Below are positions 6,530-10,796 of a stretch of 10,796 nucleotides of DNA, one piece after another; position 1 is the stretch's first letter; every line of letters begins with the position of its first letter. This stretch comes from an uncultured Gluconobacter sp. GTDB lineage: Bacteria > Pseudomonadota > Alphaproteobacteria > Acetobacterales > Acetobacteraceae. Both the position numbers and the translations under genes were made by a program. The notes under the pieces are model-generated. The model did not search any database. It was not told the origin of the DNA and was given only the letters and a program-made list of their open reading frames with translations. The stretch spans positions 1 to 10,796 of the forward strand of contig CALFLO010000062.1 in assembly GCA_937880175.1 (NCBI GenBank), read 5' to 3'.

Positions 6530-7429
6530 TCAGTCGTGTCCCTTGAGATTGCTGATCTCGGAAAGAAGGAAATCCCGGAATACCGCGATTCGCTTTGAAG
6601 TGCGCAGTTCTTCCGGATAGACGAAATACGCCTCCACAAGCGGGACCTGCTGATGGGGCAGGATCCTGACAAGGCCCGGATAGCCTGTCGCGGCATACAG
6701 GGGCAGGGAGCCGATCCCGGTTCCGGCCGCGATGGCGTTTGCAACCGCAGAGATATTATTGATCGCCAGTCGGCGGCTTCCCTGACGCGCGACGCCTTCC
6801 TGACGCAACAGGTCAAGCAGCCAGTTCACGTTGGGGAGCGGTAGATGCCAACCCGCAAAACTTATGATCTGGTGATTGGCGAGATCTTCCAGCGAATGCG
6901 GCGTACCGTTCCGCTCAAGATACTCCGCACTGGCATAGATCGGCATGGGGAAGTTCGCGAGATGACGCTGAACCAGATCCGGCTGGGTCGGCGGATGCAA
7001 CCGGATCGCGACATCGGCTTCACGCATCCCGAGATCCAGATCCGCATCTTCAAGCAGAAGCGTGACCTCAATATCGGGATGCAGTTCCAGAAAACGGTTC
7101 AGGCGCGGAGAAAGCCACGACAGGCCAAAGCCGGTCGTTGTGGTGATCTTGATCTTTCCCGCTGCCCGTTCCTTGCTTTCACTCAGGAACGCCTGTGTCA
7201 GGGCAAGCTTGGAAAAGACTTCGCGGACCGTGCGGTTCAGGACGTCGCCCTGTTCTGTCAGGATCAGTCCGCGCGCATGCCGATGGAACAGCGGCACGCG
7301 CAGGACGTCTTCAAGCGCGGAAATCTGGCGCGAGACAGCCGATTGGCTCAGTCCCAGCCGGTCGCCGGCATGGGTGAAGGACCCAGCCTCCGCCACGGCA
7401 TGAAAAATCCGCAGCTTGTCCCAGTCCAT
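6530..7429 (-). CDS. LysR family transcriptional regulator
   Basis: A 299-residue LysR-type regulator of normal family length. The N-terminal winged helix-turn-helix (about 1-62) reads FHAVAEAGSFTHAGDRLGLSQ, then SAVSRQISALEDVL and PLFHRHARGLILTEQG, all classic. The periplasmic-binding-protein-like effector domain spans about 90-295. The start at 7429 gives MDWDKLRIF and is preceded by a strong GGGGAGA eight bases upstream. A longer in-frame version from 7480 adds 17 charged residues not typical of the family. It lies 118 bases downstream of trxB on the same strand. A weak promoter candidate is present in the gap (TTGACG at 7502-7497, then TATGGG at 7481-7476, short 15-base spacer), so it could be transcribed alone or with trxB. 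The effector and targets cannot be read from the sequence; a role in redox control is only suggested by its neighbour. Confidence 0.92.
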   Translation of the reverse strand: MDWDKLRIFHAVAEAGSFTHAGDRLGLSQSAVSRQISALEDVLRVPLFHRHARGLILTEQGDVLNRTVREVFSKLALTQAFLSESKERAAGKIKITTTTGFGLSWLSPRLNRFLELHPDIEVTLLLEDADLDLGMREADVAIRLHPPTQPDLVQRHLANFPMPIYASAEYLERNGTPHSLEDLANHQIISFAGWHLPLPNVNWLLDLLRQEGVARQGSRRLAINNISAVANAIAAGTGIGSLPLYAATGYPGLVRILPHQQVPLVEAYFVYPEELRTSKRIAVFRDFLLSEISNLKGHD

Positions 7430-7547
7430 CTGGTTTTCTCCCCGTTCGCCGATGCGACGGTCTTCGTCCTTCTTACCCATATGTCCCGGCGTTATCCGTC
7501 AAGATATGTCGTTGAATGGACGAAACTGTCTGAAGCGCAGGCGAGGG

Positions 7548-8522
7548 TCAAGTTTTTGTCATGGCAGGTATGCCAGAAAGATATCGTTCTGCTTCCAGCG
7601 CCGCCATACAGCCGGTTCCGGCCGCCGTTACAGCCTGCCGGAAAATACGATCCTGAATGTCGCCGGCTGCGAACACGCCTTTGACAGACGTTTCTGTCCC
7701 GCCACTTTCGGTCAGGATGTATCCGTCTTCGTCACAGGCGACTTCATGACGGAACGGGCCAGCATTCGGCGTATGCCCGATGGCCACGAAAACACCGTCC
7801 ACATCCAGCTTTGAAAGTGCGCCGGTCTGCGTGTCTTTCAGGGCGATCCCACAGACGACTTCAGGCTCTCCCGCCCCCAGAACTTCCTCGACGGCCTGGT
7901 TCCAGTGAACTTCGATTTTCGGATTGGCGAACAGGCGCTCCTGAAGAATACGCTCGGACCGCAGGCTGTCCCGGCGATGGATCAAGTGAACCTTATCGGC
8001 GTGATGCGTCAGGTAGAGCGCTTCCTCAACGGCTGTGTTGCCACCACCGATCACGGCGACTGTCTTGCCACGATAAAAGAAGCCATCACAGGTCGCGCAG
8101 GCCGAGACCCCACCGCGCTGAAGGCGCTTTTCCGATTCGAGACCAAGCCATTTGGCCTGGGCTCCCGTTGCGATCACGACCGTGCGTGCCCGGAACTCAT
8201 CCCCCGAATCCCCGACCATTCGGAAATAGCCATCCGGTCCCGGCCCATTCTTCAGATCGGCCTGAACGATCAGGTCATATATCAGTTGCGTTCCGACATG
8301 TTCGGCTTGGGCGCGCATCTGCTCCATCAGCCACGGGCCCTGAACAGGAGTCGCAAATCCGGGATAGTTTTCAACATCCGTGGTGATGGTGAGCTGACCG
8401 CCGGGCTGCATTCCGGTGACGAGAATCGGCTTGAGACTTGCGCGGGCCGCGTAGATTGCCGCCGTGTAACCAGCAGGGCCGGCGCCAACGACCAGCAGAT
8501 CCGTATGATGGATTTCAGGCAT
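7548..8522 (-). CDS. trxB: thioredoxin-disulfide reductase
   Basis: A 324-residue low-molecular-weight thioredoxin reductase, the usual bacterial length. The FAD-binding segment is VVGAGPAGYTAAIYAARA (11-28). The redox-active disulfide is CATC (C142-C145) in SACATCDGFFY. The NADPH-binding segment is VIGGGNTAVEEALYL (157-171), with HRR at 182-184. The second FAD motif GVFAAGDIQD (282-291) is near the end. It transfers electrons from NADPH through FAD to thioredoxin in the cytoplasm, supporting ribonucleotide reductase, peroxiredoxins and protein thiol repair. TGAGGAC is well placed about eight bases before the ATG. The gene is divergent from the Lrp-type regulator gene across a 99-base gap and is followed by a lysR gene. 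No residue needed for activity appears to be missing. Confidence 0.96.
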   Translation of the reverse strand: MPEIHHTDLLVVGAGPAGYTAAIYAARASLKPILVTGMQPGGQLTITTDVENYPGFATPVQGPWLMEQMRAQAEHVGTQLIYDLIVQADLKNGPGPDGYFRMVGDSGDEFRARTVVIATGAQAKWLGLESEKRLQRGGVSACATCDGFFYRGKTVAVIGGGNTAVEEALYLTHHADKVHLIHRRDSLRSERILQERLFANPKIEVHWNQAVEEVLGAGEPEVVCGIALKDTQTGALSKLDVDGVFVAIGHTPNAGPFRHEVACDEDGYILTESGGTETSVKGVFAAGDIQDRIFRQAVTAAGTGCMAALEAERYLSGIPAMTKT

Positions 8523-8621
8523 GATTGGTCCTCAATGGGTATCTGGGTCCCCCATATAAAGACTTCCGACGCATGTGCCATCTTTGCGGATCATGTCACC
8601 TGCCATATACGTCAGAGTGAA
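8523..8621. promoter_or_regulatory. divergent intergenic region between trxB and the Lrp-type gene
   Basis: This 99-base gap must hold the promoters of trxB (leftward) and the Lrp/AsnC gene (rightward). AT-rich patches that could be -10 elements are seen at 8554-8558 (ATATA) for trxB and 8606-8611 (TATACG) for the Lrp gene, but neither has a convincing -35. Lrp/AsnC regulators often control their own promoter and divergent neighbours, so trxB is a reasonable candidate target; this is inference. Confidence 0.4.
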
Positions 8622-9104
8622 ATGAACGCACCTCCGCACCCCGCACCGATTGAACTGGATGCCATCGACCGGCAGATCATCGCCGAACTCCAGGCCGATG
8701 GACGCATGACCAATGTGGAACTGGCCCGCCGTACCGGCATCTCCGCGCCTCCCTGCCTGCGACGTGTGCGGCGGCTTGAGGAACTGGGAATCATCAAGGG
8801 CTATCATGCCGAGGTTGATGCGGCCCTGCTGGGCTGGTCCCTGAATTTCTACGCCCTGATCGGCCTTGAGAGCCAGAAGGGGAGCGTGCTTGAAGCCTTC
8901 GAGGCACAGGTGGGTGCCTGGCCCGAAACGCGGGAATGTCACATGATCCGCGGCGGGGGCGATTTTCTCGTGCGTCTTGTCGCGCGTGATGCTGCCCATC
9001 AGAACGCTCTGACGCGCCTGCTGACCGACAGCCCGCACGTCGTCCGCGTCCAGACCCTTCAGACCATCCATACAAGCCGTGATCTCGCCGGCGTGCCGAT
9101 CTGA
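8622..9104 (+). CDS. Lrp/AsnC family transcriptional regulator
   Basis: A 160-residue Lrp/AsnC (feast/famine) regulator of normal length. The N-terminal helix-turn-helix domain (about 10-62) includes LDAIDRQIIAELQADGR, VELARRTGISAPPCLRRVRRLEELGII and GYHAEVD. The C-terminal RAM ligand-binding domain (about 68-150) includes ECHMIRGGGDFLVRLVARD, the conserved turn around the effector site. Family members form dimers to octamers and usually sense amino acids. The ATG at 8622 starts just ahead of the conserved LDAIDRQI block with a weak GAG before it. The frame happens to stay open far upstream, but that stretch is antisense to trxB. It is divergent from trxB and ends 11 bases before the GT2 gene, so it may be co-transcribed with the glycosyltransferases. 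The effector cannot be deduced. Confidence 0.93.
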   Translation: MNAPPHPAPIELDAIDRQIIAELQADGRMTNVELARRTGISAPPCLRRVRRLEELGIIKGYHAEVDAALLGWSLNFYALIGLESQKGSVLEAFEAQVGAWPETRECHMIRGGGDFLVRLVARDAAHQNALTRLLTDSPHVVRVQTLQTIHTSRDLAGVPI

Positions 9105-9115
9105 CGGCTGATCCC

Positions 9116-10222
9116 ATGACTGCCCCCGGGATGCCGTTTCTACCAGCCGAACTGAGCGTCATCGTCCCGTGTTACAACGAGGTCTCCAACGTGGCGCCCA
9201 TGGTGGCCGCACTGGACAGCGCGCTTGAAGGCCGGAGGTGGGAAGTCATCTTCGTTGATGACAGCTCTCCGGACGGTACCGCGGCCGAGGTTTCCCGGCT
9301 TGCCCGTCTGGATCCGCGGGTTCGTGTATTACGCAGGGTAGGGCGCCGGGGCCTGTCTTCCGCCGTGATCGAAGGCATCCTGTCATCAAGTGCGCAGTGG
9401 GTCGCGGTCATGGACGGCGATCTGCAACACGATGAATCCGTCCTGCGCACCATGCTGACCGAATTGCAGGCCGGTGCGGAAATCGTTGTGGCGAGTCGGC
9501 ATGTCGAGGGCGGAGACAGCGCCGGGCTGGCAGGGCACTGGAGACATGTGCTCTCCGATACTGGCATCAGGGCCGCGCAGGCCGTCATGCCGCACCCCCT
9601 GAGCGATCCGATGAGCGGTTTTTTCGCCATGCGCCGGGACCTTTTTGACACGCTGCTTCCGCGCCTGTCGGGAACCGGCTTCAAGATCCTTCTTGATCTG
9701 GTGATGTCCGCGCCACGCAGCGTCCGCATTGTCGAGGTGCCGTTTGTTTTTCGTCCGCGGCTGGCAGGCGAAAGCAAGCTCGATATCGTCGTCCTGCTCC
9801 AGTTTGCGACCATGCTGCTCGACAAGCTGACACAGGGCTGGTTGCCGACGCGTTTTATGGCCTTTGCGTTGGTCGGGCTGATTGGCGTGGTCGTCAATGT
9901 CGTCGTGCTGAATCTGGCTGGAGCCTGTGGTCTGGATTTTTCCTGGGCGCAGCTTGCGGGAACAGTTGTCGCCATCCTGACAAATTTCATACTCAACAAC
10001 CGCTTTACCTATCATGACCGTCGTCTGAAGGGCGCGAAGCTCTGGTGGGGACTGGCTATTTTCAGCGCAGTCTGCTCGCTGGGTGCGATTGCCAATATCG
10101 GAATTGCCCGCATGATGCTGGATAGCGCCGGTCATGGCCACTGGGACCGCTCCTCCGCTGCCGGAGCGGTCGTGGGTGTTGTGTGGAACTATGCGGTCTC
10201 CTCCACCCTCGTCTGGCGCTGA
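9116..10222 (+). CDS. polyprenyl-phosphate glycosyltransferase (GT2) fused to a GtrA-like membrane domain
   Basis: A 368-residue fusion. Residues 12 to about 235 are a GT2 domain of the dolichol-phosphate-mannose synthase type: LSVIVPCYNE (13-22), VDDSSPDGT (47-55), GRRGLSSAVIEG (76-87), the metal-binding motif MDGDLQHD (99-106), SDPMSGFFAMRR (163-174) and FRPRLAGESKL (212-222). Residues about 245-368 form a GtrA-like domain with four predicted helices (about 247-268, 276-291, 308-330, 347-365), including TNFILNNRFTY (289-299). Such proteins load a sugar from a nucleotide donor onto polyprenyl phosphate at the inner face of the membrane, and GtrA-like domains have been linked to movement of the lipid-linked sugar. 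The sugar is unknown. The gene begins 11 bases after the Lrp stop with a weak ribosome binding site; ATG 9131 is an alternative start. Its end probably overlaps the next gene. Confidence 0.9.
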   Translation: MTAPGMPFLPAELSVIVPCYNEVSNVAPMVAALDSALEGRRWEVIFVDDSSPDGTAAEVSRLARLDPRVRVLRRVGRRGLSSAVIEGILSSSAQWVAVMDGDLQHDESVLRTMLTELQAGAEIVVASRHVEGGDSAGLAGHWRHVLSDTGIRAAQAVMPHPLSDPMSGFFAMRRDLFDTLLPRLSGTGFKILLDLVMSAPRSVRIVEVPFVFRPRLAGESKLDIVVLLQFATMLLDKLTQGWLPTRFMAFALVGLIGVVVNVVVLNLAGACGLDFSWAQLAGTVVAILTNFILNNRFTYHDRRLKGAKLWWGLAIFSAVCSLGAIANIGIARMMLDSAGHGHWDRSSAAGAVVGVVWNYAVSSTLVWR

Positions 10223-10796
10223 AATCTTGAGTGCGACTGAAACAACGCGGCAACTCAGAATGTTCTGGGCGTTGCTCGCGGCCTTGACTGTTATTCGCCT
10301 GTTCCTCGCCGCCAGCGTTCCGCTGACGCCGGACGAGGCCTATTACTGGGTCTGGTCCCGCAATCTGCAGCCGGGCTATCTGGATCATCCCTTCATGGTC
10401 GCCCTCTGGATCCGGGTCGGGACATGGATCGCCGGGAATACGCCGCTGGGTGTTCGTCTGCTGGGTCCGCTCTCTGTCCTGCCGGGAAGCTGGGCGCTTT
10501 ATCAGGCCGCCCGCAGGCTGCTGCCGTCCTCCCCATGGCCGGACTCCGGTCTCAAGGCAGCACTGGTCCTCAATGCCACACTCATGCTGGGGCTGGGCGC
10601 GGCTACAATGACGCCCGACACGCCGCTGCTGTTTTTCATTACGCTGTTTCTCTACACGCTCAGCCGTGCGGTTGATCCGGAACTGAAACCGCGTACTGCT
10701 CTTCCATGGTGGATTGCTTCGGGTCTTCTGCTGGGACTGGCTTTCGATTCAAAATACACAGCCGTCCTGATCGGGGTCGGGTTGGGGGGGGATGTC
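10191..10796 (+). CDS. GT39/ArnT-like membrane glycosyltransferase, N-terminal part (cut by window edge)
   Basis: An open frame of 202 codons runs off the window and has the N-terminal features of the GT39 (PMT/ArnT/YcgX-type) GT-C enzymes. The first membrane helix is at about 24-42, followed by the acidic active-site loop LTPDEAYYWVWS (45-56). Then come PGYLDHPFMVALWI (61-74), further helices, TPDTPLLFF (141-149) and GLAFDSKYTAVLIG (182-195). These enzymes take a sugar from a polyprenyl-phosphate donor on the periplasmic side and attach it to a lipid or protein acceptor. The preceding GT2-GtrA gene would supply such a donor. The most likely start is ATG 10191, overlapping the GT2 gene by 32 bases, with GTGGA just before it. 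TTG 10227 or ATG 10260 are alternatives. A run of eight G at 10784-10791 lies in the coding frame. The acceptor cannot be inferred. Confidence 0.85.
   Translation, partial: MRSPPPSSGAEILSATETTRQLRMFWALLAALTVIRLFLAASVPLTPDEAYYWVWSRNLQPGYLDHPFMVALWIRVGTWIAGNTPLGVRLLGPLSVLPGSWALYQAARRLLPSSPWPDSGLKAALVLNATLMLGLGAATMTPDTPLLFFITLFLYTLSRAVDPELKPRTALPWWIASGLLLGLAFDSKYTAVLIGVGLGGDV

Noticed and set aside
7430..7480. 17-residue N-terminal extension of the LysR protein
   Set aside because: The extension is charged and atypical, while the ATG at 7429 has a strong GGGGAGA site.
7905..8621. Long plus-strand open frame continuous with the Lrp coding frame
   Set aside because: It is antisense to trxB, has no family features, and the conserved Lrp protein begins at 8622.
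9172..10141. Long minus-strand open frames opposite the GT2-GtrA gene
   Set aside because: Compositional shadows of the real gene; the plus-strand protein has all GT2 motifs.

Overview
The window is a gene-dense, moderately GC-rich stretch of chromosome. Gene content and protein style point to an alphaproteobacterium, most likely an acetic acid bacterium (Acetobacteraceae such as Gluconobacter, Acetobacter or Komagataeibacter). The main reasons are the mucR-sppA-ihfB cluster, the fused DUF4130-UdgX protein and the lrp/trxB/lysR cluster. The genus is an inference from general resemblance; no search was run. There is no rRNA, CRISPR array, IS element or integrase, and nothing looks clearly horizontally acquired.

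Layout. (1) 1-93: the 5' end of rplU (ribosomal protein L21, minus strand), with a roughly 120-nt leader and a likely promoter. (2) 385-474: a complete tRNA-Ser(CGA) gene with its own promoter and an encoded CCA. (3) 506-4042, minus strand: a two-gene unit. A UdgX-type uracil-DNA-binding protein with a decayed-looking DUF4130 N-terminus is followed by a 747-residue FUSC-family membrane exporter. (4) 4043-4239: an AT-rich divergent promoter region with two adjacent palindromes and a strong leader stem-loop. (5) 4240-6087, plus strand: mucR (Ros/MucR-type regulator), sppA (membrane-anchored S49 peptidase) and ihfB (IHF beta). (6) 6185-6502: a small putative secreted protein of unknown function. 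(7) 6530-8522, minus strand: trxB (thioredoxin reductase) then a LysR-type regulator. (8) 8622 to the end, plus strand: an Lrp/AsnC regulator, a GT2 polyprenyl-phosphate sugar synthase fused to a GtrA-like membrane domain, and the 5' part of a GT39/ArnT-like membrane glycosyltransferase that runs off the window.

How the genes work together. Most are housekeeping or regulatory: translation (L21, tRNA), chromosome architecture (IHF, MucR), envelope protein turnover (SppA) and thiol redox (TrxB). The last two genes form a plausible pathway in which the GT2-GtrA protein charges a polyprenyl phosphate with a sugar and the GT39 enzyme transfers that sugar to an envelope acceptor. UdgX is the DNA-repair element. 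Its family makes a covalent bond to the abasic site left after uracil excision, and the required residues are present here.

I do not see a clearly new multi-gene system. The points most worth a second look are the degraded DUF4130 domain on an intact UdgX, the mucR leader hairpin, the palindrome pair in the udg/mucR promoter region, the MucR zinc finger lacking one ligand, the unusual sppA start, and the small secreted protein whose mature form would begin with His-Gly.
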